Shown here piece by piece: positions 1-8,153 of a stretch of 53,315 nucleotides of DNA. Numbering within the stretch: position 1 is the first letter of the stretch; each line of letters begins with the position of its first letter. Source of the DNA: Algoriphagus faecimaris (GTDB lineage Bacteria; Bacteroidota; Bacteroidia; Cytophagales; Cyclobacteriaceae); the NCBI RefSeq assembly GCF_900101705.1, contig NZ_FNAC01000035.1, positions 1 through 53,315 on the forward strand, in the 5' to 3' direction. Under the pieces are notes generated by a model that was not told the origin of the DNA, searched no databases, and saw only the letters and a program-made list of their open reading frames with translations. The position numbers were made by a program, and so were the translations under genes.

Positions 1-324
1 CATTTAATCAAGGATTACATTGATTCAAACGCTGTGCTTCAAACAGATAAAAGTACCACCTTCTCAGACCTGAGTGATTGTATTGATGTTCATGTCAGAG
101 AAATCTCTGGTACACAAGAAGGCAATTTTAACCTCAAATGGGTTCATATTGCCATCAGTAACTTAAAGAAACACCTGCAGACATACCATATGATCAGCGA
201 ACGAATGATGCAGAACTATCTGGATGAGTTTTGTTACAAGCTAAACAGAAGATACTTCGGTCAAAAACTCTTTGACAGACTCATTATTGCTTCAATTTAC
301 CCATACTGGCATGATTGCGGATAA
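1..324 (+). pseudogene. IS1595/ISXO2-type transposase, C-terminal part (5' end outside window)
   Basis: The frame is open from base 1 and ends in TAA at 322-324, giving 107 residues of a longer protein. The tail carries the ISXO2-like signature: a segment like H-I-A-I-S-N-L-K-K, then YHMIS, then YLDEFCYKLNRR. These are hallmarks of the DDE domain C-terminus of IS1595-family transposases, which catalyse cut-and-paste transposition. The GTG at 34 lies inside the conserved domain and is not a real start. No terminal inverted repeat was recognised in the 200 bases after the stop. Whether the upstream part is intact cannot be seen, so 'pseudogene' here means only partial in this window. Confidence 0.75.
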
Positions 325-478
325 TCATAATAAATAAAAAGAGATTGATACTTCAGCATCTTTTACGTCAGTGGAAATTTATAAACTTGAGTGTAATAAT
401 GATACCCAAAATTTGATTGGTGGTTTGGGCTATGTTTCCTTTTTCATTTTCTTTATCAAAAAATTTAAGTCGAGCGAA

Positions 479-510
479 TTTGAGCTAGTGTATCGGCCAA
501 ATTAGATTTC
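479..510 (+). promoter_or_regulatory. Bacteroidetes-type promoter for the M1 peptidase gene
   Basis: TTTG at 479-482 is followed after exactly 20 bases by TAGATTTC at 503-510, one base off the TAnnTTTG consensus. It sits about 30 bases before the ATG at 542. The prediction rests on consensus match and spacing only. Confidence 0.4.
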
Positions 511-541
511 AAAAATCAATTGAAAAACAAATTATAATCAT

Positions 542-2389
542 ATGAAATATAAGTTTCCGAAGCCTTTAGCGGGGCTTCTTCTTTGTTTAGTGGGCAGTTG
601 GCAGGTGATGGGGCAGACGGGCCGGTTTCAGCAAGCGGTGGATTACAAAATGGAGGTTTCCATGGATGTAGAGACCAATCAATACACTGGAACCCAAGAA
701 TTACTGTATACCAATAATTCCCCGGACACCCTTACGCACGTTTTTTATCATTTGTATTACAATGCTTTCCAGCCGGGTAGTATGATGGACGTTAGATCTA
801 GGACCATCGCTGACCCCGATCGTAGAGTGGGAGATAGAATTTCCAAATTGAGTCCGGAAGAAATTGGCTATCTCCATATTAAAAATCTAAAAGTTAATGG
901 AAAGGAAGCCCAATCCGAAGAGGTAGGAACCATCTTAGAAGTTAAGCTTCCCGAACCTATTTTGCCTAATTCTCAGGTCACGTTGACACTAGAATTTGAT
1001 GGTCAGGTACCTGTACAGATCCGAAGATCCGGAAGAGATTCTGATGAAGGTGTACGCTACTCCATGTCTCAGTGGTATCCTAAATTGGCCAATTATGATG
1101 AGCAAGGATGGCATGCCAACCCCTACATAGGCAGAGAGTTTTATGGTATATGGGGTGATTTTGATGTGAAAATCACAATTGATAAAAATTATACCATCGG
1201 GGGTACAGGTTACCTTCAGAATCCCAATGAGATTGGACATGGCTATGAAGATGCTGGTGTGACGGTTCCAAATCCTGTAGGTGAAACATTAACATGGCAC
1301 TTCAAAGCACCTATGGTTCACGACTTTATGTGGGGCGCAGATGACAAGTATCAGCATGATAGGGTAGAAATGGAAAATGGAATCACTGTTCACCACTTCT
1401 TTATTCCAGGTGAAAAGACCTCTGAAAACTGGGAGAAATTAAAAGAATATACTCCTAAAGCCATTGCCTATATGTCAGAGCATTTTGGTCAGTATCCATA
1501 CAAGCAGTACTCTGTAGTACAAGGTGGAGATGGAGGAATGGAATATGCTATGTCTACTTTAATTACCGGTGAAAGAAGCCTTCCGAGTTTGGTGGGAGTG
1601 ATGGTGCATGAATTAGCTCATAGCTGGTATCATGGTGTCTTGGCGACCAATGAATCACTTTACCCATGGATGGATGAAGGATTTACAAGCTATGCTTCTA
1701 ATCTAACAATGAGTGCTATCATGGGAAGAGGAAACGGGAATAATGTTCACGCTGGATCTTATAGAGGATATTATAGCTTGGCTAAATCAGGTGTGGAAGA
1801 GCCCATGACTACACATTCGGATCATTATCATACTAATCGTGCCTATGGCTCCGCTGCTTATTCTAAAGGCGCTGTATTTATGGAGCAGTTGGGTTATGTA
1901 ATAGGGGCCGAAGTGAGGGATAGGGGTTTGCTCCGGTATTTTAATACTTGGAAATTCAAGCATCCTAATGTCAATGATCTCATTCGCATCATGGAGAAGG
2001 AGAGTGGTTTAGAGTTGGATTGGTATAAGGAATATTTCGTAAACTCAACCAAAACGATTGATTACGGAATTAAAGAAGTGAAAGCTGATGGATCGGGTAC
2101 ATCCATTACTTTAGAGCGTATAGGATTAATGCCTATGCCTCTCGATGTGGTGGTGACTTATAAGGATGGTAGTCAGGAGCAAATTTATTTGCCTTTGGTG
2201 ATTATGAGAGGGGAAAAGAACAATGAAAGTGGAATGCCTGAACGATTGCTTACAGAAGATTGGCCTTGGACCAATTTGAGCAAAACCTTCACTGTTTCTA
2301 AAAGTTTTGACACGATTAAGTCTGTGGAAATAGATCCTAGTGGACGTATGGCAGACCTTGAGCGTGAAAATAATAAAGTGGAGTTTTAG
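542..2389 (+). CDS. M1 family metallopeptidase, exported
   Basis: This 615-residue protein is a zinc aminopeptidase-type enzyme of the gluzincin M1 family. Residues 1-24 form a signal peptide ending near VMGQ, so it acts in the periplasm or at the cell surface. The N-terminal beta domain is followed by the catalytic domain: GGMEYAM at about 331-337 stands in for the GAMEN exopeptidase motif, HELAH at 356-360 supplies two zinc ligands, and the third ligand is E379 in MDEGFTSY, 19 residues after the second histidine. The usual C-terminal helical domain is short, as in other Bacteroidetes M1 proteins of about 600 residues. It is monocistronic, with its own promoter and a hairpin that overlaps the stop codon. 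The substrate is unknown; the altered GAMEN motif leaves it open whether it is a strict aminopeptidase. Confidence 0.92.
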   Translation: MKYKFPKPLAGLLLCLVGSWQVMGQTGRFQQAVDYKMEVSMDVETNQYTGTQELLYTNNSPDTLTHVFYHLYYNAFQPGSMMDVRSRTIADPDRRVGDRISKLSPEEIGYLHIKNLKVNGKEAQSEEVGTILEVKLPEPILPNSQVTLTLEFDGQVPVQIRRSGRDSDEGVRYSMSQWYPKLANYDEQGWHANPYIGREFYGIWGDFDVKITIDKNYTIGGTGYLQNPNEIGHGYEDAGVTVPNPVGETLTWHFKAPMVHDFMWGADDKYQHDRVEMENGITVHHFFIPGEKTSENWEKLKEYTPKAIAYMSEHFGQYPYKQYSVVQGGDGGMEYAMSTLITGERSLPSLVGVMVHELAHSWYHGVLATNESLYPWMDEGFTSYASNLTMSAIMGRGNGNNVHAGSYRGYYSLAKSGVEEPMTTHSDHYHTNRAYGSAAYSKGAVFMEQLGYVIGAEVRDRGLLRYFNTWKFKHPNVNDLIRIMEKESGLELDWYKEYFVNSTKTIDYGIKEVKADGSGTSITLERIGLMPMPLDVVVTYKDGSQEQIYLPLVIMRGEKNNESGMPERLLTEDWPWTNLSKTFTVSKSFDTIKSVEIDPSGRMADLERENNKVEF

Positions 2390-2400
2390 ACTCCACTTTA
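2374..2400 (+). terminator. Hairpin terminator overlapping the M1 peptidase stop codon
   Basis: An 11-bp perfect stem pairs 2374-2384 with 2390-2400 around a 5-base loop. The TAG stop at 2387-2389 lies inside the loop. The following T-run is short (TTTCC), so termination may rely on the second hairpin 25 bases downstream. Confidence 0.6.
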
Positions 2401-2424
2401 TTTCCTTGATTGATATTCAAATAA

Positions 2425-2454
2425 AAAAGGTGGCTTTTGGCCACCTTTTATTTT
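2425..2454. terminator. Bidirectional rho-independent terminator between convergent genes
   Basis: AAAAGGTGGC (2425-2434) pairs with GCCACCTTTT (2440-2449) around a 5-base loop. An A-run lies on the left and a T-run on the right, so the hairpin can end transcripts from both the M1 peptidase gene (+) and the histone-like gene (-). Confidence 0.8.
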
Positions 2455-2463
2455 TGTGATAGA

Positions 2464-2643
2464 TCAACCGGCTGCATTTTTCATGTCCTGAACTTCCTTA
2501 CGGATGTCCTGCGCCATGTTTTTCAAGTCTTGCATTCCTTTTCTTACTCGGGTACCTGCAGCTTGATTGCCTTTTTCGTAGAATTTTTCGAAATCGGCCT
2601 CTAAGCCCATTACAAGATCTTTGACTTCACTAAATTTGCTCAT
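2464..2643 (-). CDS. Small histone H1-like (Hc1-type) DNA-binding protein
   Basis: This 59-residue gene begins MSKFSEVKDLVMGLEADFEK and ends with QDMKNAAG. It matches the short Bacteroidetes proteins annotated as histone H1-like or Hc1-like. Those are lysine-rich and helical and are thought to bind DNA non-specifically as nucleoid proteins. The centre holds a G-N-Q-A-A-G-T-R-V-R-K-G block and a KNMAQDIRKEVQD amphipathic helix, both characteristic of the group. The ATG at 2643 is preceded by a good promoter match. The convergent M1 peptidase gene is separated from it by a shared terminator. Family assignment is from recognition of the sequence pattern; DNA binding is inferred from the family. 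Confidence 0.85.
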   Translation of the reverse strand: MSKFSEVKDLVMGLEADFEKFYEKGNQAAGTRVRKGMQDLKNMAQDIRKEVQDMKNAAG

Positions 2644-2686
2644 AGTAAAAGTGTGTTTTTAAGGTTGATGATAAGTTTATTTGAAT

Positions 2687-2716
2687 CCAATATAGCCTAA
2701 ATACTTGCTAATTCAA
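2687..2716 (-). promoter_or_regulatory. Promoter of the histone-like gene
   Basis: On the minus strand TTG (2716-2714) and TATATTGG (2694-2687) are separated by 19 bases, matching the Bacteroidetes TTG/TAnnTTTG pattern with one mismatch. The start codon is 43 bases downstream. Confidence 0.4.
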
Positions 2717-2745
2717 TCCTGAGGGCCTTTTTTTTGAAAAATTTT

Positions 2746-3996
2746 TTATTCTCCAAAAGAAACAGCGATCTCAGAATTTCTATACTCTCCATTTGTTAAC
2801 TTCTCTTTGATAGCAGCAAAAGCGTCCAAAGTTTCTTTGACATCTTCTAGCGTATGTACTGCTGTAGGTATTAACCTCAAGATAATCATGCCTTTAGGGA
2901 CTACAGGATAGATGACCACTGAGCAGAAAATATTATAATTCTCTCTCAAATCATAAGAAAGTGCTGCTGCTTCTCCTACGGTTCCATTTAAAACTACTGG
3001 GGTCACCGGTGAATTTGATTGTCCGGTGCTAAATCCATTTTCATGTAGGCCATTTCGAAGCGCATTGACGATTTTCCAGAGATTTGCCTTCAATTCAGGT
3101 TGTGTTTTCAGAAGCTCCAATCGCTTCCTAGCTCCTTCTACCAGTAGCATTGGAAGTGACTTGGCAAAAATCTGAGAACGCATGTTGAATCGGAGATAAT
3201 GAATTACTTTTTCTTCTCCTGCTACAAATGCTCCGATGGAAGCCATGGATTTGGCAAAAGTGGAGAAGTAAAGATCCACTTCTTCGATGACGTTTTGCTC
3301 TTCATGTGTACCGGCACCGGTTTTACCTAAGGTTCCAAAGCCATGCGCATCGTCTACTAAAAGCCTGAATTCGAATTTTTTCTTGAGTTCGGAGATTTCT
3401 TTGAGCTTTCCTTGGTCTCCGGTCATTCCGAATACTCCTTCGGTAATCACCAAAATACCACCTCCAGTTTCAGCTGCAAGTTTGGTTGCTCGTTCTAATT
3501 GTTTCTCGCAGTTTTCGATATCATTGTGGGGAAACACATAGCGCTTACCTATGTGCATGCGAAGTGCATCTATAATACACGCATGGCATTCTGAGTCATA
3601 GACGACTACATCCTTTCTGTCAAGTAATGCATCGATGACCGACATGATGCCCTGATACCCGTAGTTGAGGAGATAAGCTTTCTCTTTGCCTACAAATTCA
3701 GCAAGTTCGTCTTCCAACTGCTCGTGAAGACTTGTTTGTCCTGACATCATTCTGGCACCCATAGGATATGCTGCACCCCATTTGGCAGCAGCTTCAGCGT
3801 CTGTTTTTCGGACTTCGGGATGATTGGCTAGTCCCAAATAATTATTGAGAGACCAAGTAAGTACTTCTCTACCCTGAAACTTCATCCGTGGGGCGATTTC
3901 ACCTTCGAGTTTCGGGAACATGTAATAGCCATCAGAAAACTGAGAATGTTTTCCGAGTGGGCCCATGTTGGTTTTTAATTTTGCAAATAGATCCAA
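2746..3996 (-). CDS. Alpha-oxoamine synthase, probably serine palmitoyltransferase
   Basis: This 416-residue PLP enzyme of the alpha-oxoamine synthase family (SPT, KBL, BioF, HemA) condenses an amino acid with an acyl-CoA. Visible catalytic features are H138 in SECHAC, which stacks on PLP, the DDAHG motif at 215-219, and the Schiff-base lysine K249 in STFAKSM. In Bacteroidetes this subgroup makes 3-ketosphinganine for sphingolipids. The related capnine (sulfonolipid) enzymes use cysteate, so the amino acid used is not certain. The start is TTG at 3996, giving MDLFAKLK, because that N-terminus is expected in the family, no in-frame ATG lies upstream, and a strong promoter precedes it. An ATG at 3966 would remove ten residues. 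It appears monocistronic. Confidence 0.85.
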   Translation of the reverse strand: MDLFAKLKTNMGPLGKHSQFSDGYYMFPKLEGEIAPRMKFQGREVLTWSLNNYLGLANHPEVRKTDAEAAAKWGAAYPMGARMMSGQTSLHEQLEDELAEFVGKEKAYLLNYGYQGIMSVIDALLDRKDVVVYDSECHACIIDALRMHIGKRYVFPHNDIENCEKQLERATKLAAETGGGILVITEGVFGMTGDQGKLKEISELKKKFEFRLLVDDAHGFGTLGKTGAGTHEEQNVIEEVDLYFSTFAKSMASIGAFVAGEEKVIHYLRFNMRSQIFAKSLPMLLVEGARKRLELLKTQPELKANLWKIVNALRNGLHENGFSTGQSNSPVTPVVLNGTVGEAAALSYDLRENYNIFCSVVIYPVVPKGMIILRLIPTAVHTLEDVKETLDAFAAIKEKLTNGEYRNSEIAVSFGE

Positions 3997-4046
3997 AGCG
4001 TATCGATTTAAGTTTAATTTCTAATGAATTAACCATTAAAATTCGC

Positions 4047-4079
4047 CAAAAATAAAACTAATATACCTACCAAGCAAAA
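4047..4079 (-). promoter_or_regulatory. Strong Bacteroidetes promoter for the SPT-like gene
   Basis: Reading the minus strand, TTTTG (4079-4075), 20 bases, then TATTTTTG (4054-4047). Both boxes and the spacing match consensus exactly. The TTG start at 3996 is about 50 bases downstream. Confidence 0.6.
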
Positions 4080-4174
4080 ATCCCAGCCTGAGAGGGCCTT
4101 TTCTTAACATTCCTCAAAATATTTTCCTTACTTCGCTACTGTCTTTATAAAAGCCCAAATAATAAGAGGAGAAT

Positions 4175-5674
4175 ATGCCTAAAATTAAAAAACTTTTGGT
4201 CGCTAATCGAGGAGAAATAGCTCTTAGAATTATGCGTTCAGCCCGGGAAATGGGCATCAAGACCGTAGCGGTTTATTCGGAAGCAGATCGTTTATCTCCA
4301 CATGTCAAGTATGCGGATGAAGCAGTTTGCCTTGGACCACCTCCATCAAATCAATCCTATTTATTGGGAGAAAAAATTATTCAGACTTGCAAGGATTTGG
4401 CAGTAGATGCTATCCATCCCGGCTATGGATTTTTGTCTGAAAATGCGGATTTTGCTAGAAAGGTCTCTGATGCAGGAATTATATTTGTAGGGCCTTCACC
4501 TGAGTCTATTGAAGTCATGGGGAGTAAGCTTGCTGCCAAGCAGGCAGTTTCCAAATACGATATTCCTATGGTGCCGGGTATGGAAAAAGCCATCACAGAC
4601 ATTGCCTTTGCAAAGGAAAAGGCTGCAGAAATCGGATATCCCATATTGATCAAGGCCAGTGCAGGGGGAGGAGGAAAAGGGATGCGAATAGTAGAATCAG
4701 AAGTGGATTTTGAAGAGCAAATGCAGCGTGCTGTTAGTGAAGCAGAATCTGCCTTCGGAGATGGAGCAGTTTTTATTGAAAAATTTATTACATCCCCACG
4801 CCATATTGAGATTCAGATTTTAGGAGATCAGCAAGGCAATACTGTTTATTTATTTGAGCGAGAATGTTCTATTCAGAGAAGGCATCAAAAAGTTATTGAA
4901 GAAGCGCCGTCTGCTGTAGTTACTCCCGAACTTAGAGAAGCAATGGGAAATGCTGCGGTGGGGGTAGCTAAGGCCTGCAATTATTATGGGGCTGGTACAG
5001 TGGAGTTTATTGTTGACGAGAAGCTCAATTTTTACTTTCTCGAAATGAACACTAGACTTCAGGTAGAACATCCGGTTACAGAGATGATCACGGGTAAAGA
5101 TCTGGTAAAAGAGCAAATTAGGGTAGCTGAGGGACAATCTCTTGATTTCAAGCAGGAGGACTTAAAGATTCAAGGTCACTCGGTGGAAGTTCGGGTCTAT
5201 GCAGAAGATCCTCGTAACAACTTTCTTCCAGATATCGGTAAGTTAAGCACCTATGTCAGACCACAGGGTCCGGGAATTAGGGTAGATGACGGATTTGAGG
5301 AAGGTATGGATATCCCGATCTATTATGATCCCATGATCTCCAAACTGATCACTTATGCCGAAACTCGCCAAGAAGCTATCGATAGAATGATCCGGGCAAT
5401 AGATGAATATAAAATCACTGGTATTCAGACTACATTGGGATTCTGCAAGTTTGCTTTAGGCCATGAAGCCTTTAAATCAGGGCAGTTTGACACTAAATTT
5501 GTAGAGCGATATTTTAAGCCCGAACTCTTAGATGATGGACTCTCTGAAGAAGAAGAGCAATTGATGGTGGCTTTGGCTGTTGAGTTTTTCCAAAAAGATA
5601 CTGCTGTGTCAGTCAAGGAAAACATTCAGCCTGAAATCACCACAAAAGGAAATTGGAGAAGTCGGTTAAAATAG
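4175..5674 (+). CDS. accC: Biotin carboxylase subunit of an acyl-CoA carboxylase
   Basis: AccC carboxylates the biotin of a carrier protein with ATP and bicarbonate, the first half-reaction of acetyl- or propionyl-CoA carboxylase. The 499-residue protein has the N-terminal NRGEIALRIMRSA motif, HPGYGFLSEN, the ATP-grasp glycine loop KASAGGGGKGM with K160, and the metal/bicarbonate motif FLEMNTRLQVEHPVTE at 288-303. It is about 50 residues longer than E. coli AccC; the acidic C-terminal tail (DDGLSEEEEQ) is typical of Bacteroidetes paralogues. An unusually good Shine-Dalgarno-like AGAGGAG lies just before the ATG. No biotin carrier or carboxyltransferase gene is adjacent, so its partner subunits lie elsewhere. 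Because of that, the CoA substrate cannot be decided. Confidence 0.93.
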   Translation: MPKIKKLLVANRGEIALRIMRSAREMGIKTVAVYSEADRLSPHVKYADEAVCLGPPPSNQSYLLGEKIIQTCKDLAVDAIHPGYGFLSENADFARKVSDAGIIFVGPSPESIEVMGSKLAAKQAVSKYDIPMVPGMEKAITDIAFAKEKAAEIGYPILIKASAGGGGKGMRIVESEVDFEEQMQRAVSEAESAFGDGAVFIEKFITSPRHIEIQILGDQQGNTVYLFERECSIQRRHQKVIEEAPSAVVTPELREAMGNAAVGVAKACNYYGAGTVEFIVDEKLNFYFLEMNTRLQVEHPVTEMITGKDLVKEQIRVAEGQSLDFKQEDLKIQGHSVEVRVYAEDPRNNFLPDIGKLSTYVRPQGPGIRVDDGFEEGMDIPIYYDPMISKLITYAETRQEAIDRMIRAIDEYKITGIQTTLGFCKFALGHEAFKSGQFDTKFVERYFKPELLDDGLSEEEEQLMVALAVEFFQKDTAVSVKENIQPEITTKGNWRSRLK

Positions 5675-5677
5675 GAT

Positions 5678-6976
5678 ATGGCTGAGATTTTACCTTTGAA
5701 AGCATGGAGGTATGCGGATAATTATAAAGAAAATATAGAGGCACTTACCGCTCCTTTATTTGATGTGGTTTCCTCCCAGCAGCGGGAAGAGCTTTACAAA
5801 AACTCGCTCAATGCCATTCATCTATCCGTTCCCAAAGGCCCTGATCCCATTGAAAATGCAAAAAATACACTGATCGAATGGAAGGGAAAGGGAATTATAA
5901 AGCAAGACTTGATACCGGGTATTTATGTTTATTACCAATATTTCCGACTTCCCGGAGAGGAGAAAGAACGCTGTAGAAAAGGATTTATAGCACAAATTAA
6001 AGCCTACAATTGGGAGGAAGGAGAAATTTTGAGGCATGAAAATACCATTGTATCGGCGGTAACCGATCGGGTAGATTTATTAGCTGCTACTAAAATTCAA
6101 GCAAGCCCAACTCATGGTCTATATGAAGATGAAGATTTTCAATTGGAGCAGTATATGGATGCTTCAATGGCTTCTCCAATCTATGAAGTAGAAGATTATC
6201 AGGGAGTAAGAGAAGTACTTTCTGTGATACACGATGCCAAGGTCATTCGAAAATTTCTGATGGTGATCGCTCGAAAGCAAATAATTTTGGCAGATGGTCA
6301 TCATAGGATCGAAGGTGCCATAGCCTACCGTAAGCGTATGCGAGGGCAGTTTGAAGATAAAAGATGGAAAGCACATGAATATCATTTAATGTATTTGACT
6401 AATGCAGCTTCAGATGATTTAAAAATTCTCCCTACGCATCGCTTATTTTATGGACTTCAGCTGAGTCAAGCCCAGCTTTTTGAAAAATTAAGGCAGTGGT
6501 TTGAAATTAAGCCTTTTTCGGACCCAGAAGAATTGGGAACTTATACTTTTAGAAGAGTGCGAAAATTTGGTTTATTAATAGGAGAGGAGGGATATTTGAT
6601 CGAGCTGAAGCAGGAATTGTATGACTCTATCAATAGAGACATGCCAGAAGCATTGCGAAAGCTCGATTTGGTGCTTTTACATGAAGTGCTCTTTCACCAA
6701 ATTTTAGAAATTCCTATCAAAGAGCAGCGAAGCAAAGAGAATTTGGTGTATGAACGAAATTTCTCTAAATGTCTCAGAGAGGTCCAATCAGGGAAAGCGA
6801 GTTTCGCCATTATCACTCGAGAACTTGAAATGTCTCAAGTTTTGGATGTTTGTAAATCCGGCCTACTTATGCCTCAAAAATCAACTTATTTCTATCCCAA
6901 AGCACTCAGCGGACTAGTTTTTGCAAGTATTGATCAAGAGGAATTTGAATATAATTATGACGCATTTTTTGAATAA
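5678..6976 (+). CDS. DUF1015 family protein
   Basis: This 432-residue cytoplasmic protein starts three bases after accC, so the two are co-transcribed. It shows the DUF1015 layout: an N-terminal block beginning with a proline-rich A-P-L-F-D-V-V segment, a central YVYYQYFRLPG segment, and the signature ADGHHRIEGAIAYRKRMRG near residues 207-225. The family is widespread in bacteria and archaea, often beside serA or serC, but has no firmly established reaction here. The D-G-H-H-R motif suggests a metal- or nucleotide-binding site. The 3' end overlaps the maf start by 20 bases. Confidence 0.88.
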   Translation: MAEILPLKAWRYADNYKENIEALTAPLFDVVSSQQREELYKNSLNAIHLSVPKGPDPIENAKNTLIEWKGKGIIKQDLIPGIYVYYQYFRLPGEEKERCRKGFIAQIKAYNWEEGEILRHENTIVSAVTDRVDLLAATKIQASPTHGLYEDEDFQLEQYMDASMASPIYEVEDYQGVREVLSVIHDAKVIRKFLMVIARKQIILADGHHRIEGAIAYRKRMRGQFEDKRWKAHEYHLMYLTNAASDDLKILPTHRLFYGLQLSQAQLFEKLRQWFEIKPFSDPEELGTYTFRRVRKFGLLIGEEGYLIELKQELYDSINRDMPEALRKLDLVLLHEVLFHQILEIPIKEQRSKENLVYERNFSKCLREVQSGKASFAIITRELEMSQVLDVCKSGLLMPQKSTYFYPKALSGLVFASIDQEEFEYNYDAFFE

Positions 6977-7544
6977 ACTAAAATCAAAAAAAATTATTTT
7001 AGCATCTAATTCACCCAGGAGAAGGGAATTGCTTAAAGGTCTTGAGATTGATTTTGAGGTTCGCGTGCATTCTATTGATGAAGCTTTTCCAAGTGACTTA
7101 CAGGTAGAATACATAGCCGCTTATCTCTCTAAACTAAAAGCAGAATCTTTCCCAGACCCCTTGGCAGACGATGAGATTTTGATCACTTCCGATACGGTAG
7201 TAATTCAAAATGGACATGCATTGGGCAAGCCTAATTCTGAACAGGAGGCCTTTGACATGATCAAGAGCCTCTCAGGAACTACACACAAAGTGATGACTGC
7301 TGTCACGCTGATGAGTAATGACAAGAGAACTACCTTGGAGGATGAAGTAGAGGTAACCTTTCGCTTTTTAGAAGAGGATGAAATCTGGCATTACATCAAA
7401 AAATATCAACCTTTTGATAAAGCTGGTGCTTACGGGGTACAAGAATGGATTGGATACATAGGTGTCTCAAAAATAGAAGGTTCTTACTTTACCGTGATGG
7501 GACTTCCGCTGCACCTCGTTTATCAAGAATTGAAAAAATGGTAG
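6957..7544 (+). CDS. maf: Maf-like nucleoside triphosphate pyrophosphatase
   Basis: This protein hydrolyses non-canonical or pyrimidine nucleoside triphosphates (dTTP/UTP-type) to monophosphates and is tied to septum and nucleotide-pool housekeeping. Visible motifs are ASNSPRRRELLKG at the N-terminus, SDTVV in the middle, GKPNSEQEAFDMI, and FDKAGAYGVQEWIG, all standard for Maf. I chose ATG 6957 (195 residues) because the longer frame from 6921 begins with a non-ATG codon inside the DUF1015 gene and adds residues not seen in the family. The 20-base overlap indicates translational coupling as third gene of the accC operon. Confidence 0.92.
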   Translation: MTHFLNKLKSKKIILASNSPRRRELLKGLEIDFEVRVHSIDEAFPSDLQVEYIAAYLSKLKAESFPDPLADDEILITSDTVVIQNGHALGKPNSEQEAFDMIKSLSGTTHKVMTAVTLMSNDKRTTLEDEVEVTFRFLEEDEIWHYIKKYQPFDKAGAYGVQEWIGYIGVSKIEGSYFTVMGLPLHLVYQELKKW

Positions 7545-7546
7545 TA

Positions 7547-7972
7547 TCAGTCTTCCACTAATCCATGCTCTTTGAGAAAATCAGACATGTATTTAGGAGA
7601 GATAGGCTTTTGAATGTAATCCTTTACATCTGAATAGGAGAGTGCTTGATCCTTGTCTTGTGGGCTTATGGAACTCGTGATAATTGCAATGAAAAATTTC
7701 TCTCGAACTTCCTCGGGGAGCTGACTGAATTCCTCCAGAAATCCCCAGGAATCCATTACGGGCATGTTAATGTCCAACAAAAGAAGGATGGGTTGATCAA
7801 TTGATTTGATATCCATAGCTTCAGTTCTTTCACGGATTTCATCCAAAGCTTCTTTTCCATTTCCAAATTGTGAAATGGGGCCATCGTAACCAATATTTTT
7901 CAGAATTTTTACACCTACCATTTTTACAATGGCATCATCATCTACAAATACGATCTCGCTGAGTTTATACAC
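7547..7972 (-). CDS. Single-domain response regulator
   Basis: This 141-residue protein is a stand-alone receiver (CheY-like) domain. It has the acidic pocket VFVDDDA, the phosphoacceptor aspartate in LLLLDINMPVMDSWGFLEE, the switch serine/threonine in IAIITSSIS, and the lysine in DYIQKPIS. It has no output domain, so it probably signals by protein contact, as is common for such regulators in Cytophagales. The likely start is GTG 7972 (MYKLSEIVFVDDD); an extension to TTG 8005 would add eleven residues ahead of the first strand. No kinase gene is adjacent. It ends two bases from the convergent maf gene. Confidence 0.88.
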   Translation of the reverse strand: MYKLSEIVFVDDDAIVKMVGVKILKNIGYDGPISQFGNGKEALDEIRERTEAMDIKSIDQPILLLLDINMPVMDSWGFLEEFSQLPEEVREKFFIAIITSSISPQDKDQALSYSDVKDYIQKPISPKYMSDFLKEHGLVED

Positions 7973-8126
7973 GGTTAAGGTTTCTTTAAAGAATTGCTTT
8001 TGCAAAAATATATGTTTTAAACTATTTAAAATTGGAATTTACCAATTTTTATTCGTCTCTGTATTTATTATTTTTTTCTAAATATTATCTCCTACTATTT
8101 GTATTTGAATGACATTATTATAGTGA

Positions 8127-8134
8127 CAAAAGTA
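8127..8134 (-). promoter_or_regulatory. Possible -7 element upstream of the response regulator
   Basis: TACTTTTG on the minus strand fits TAnnTTTG, but the nearest TTG lies only 14 bases upstream instead of 19-21, so only the -7 box is supported. It sits in the 181-base gap before the response regulator gene. Confidence 0.3.
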
Positions 8135-8153
8135 AAATATAGAAATATCAAAT

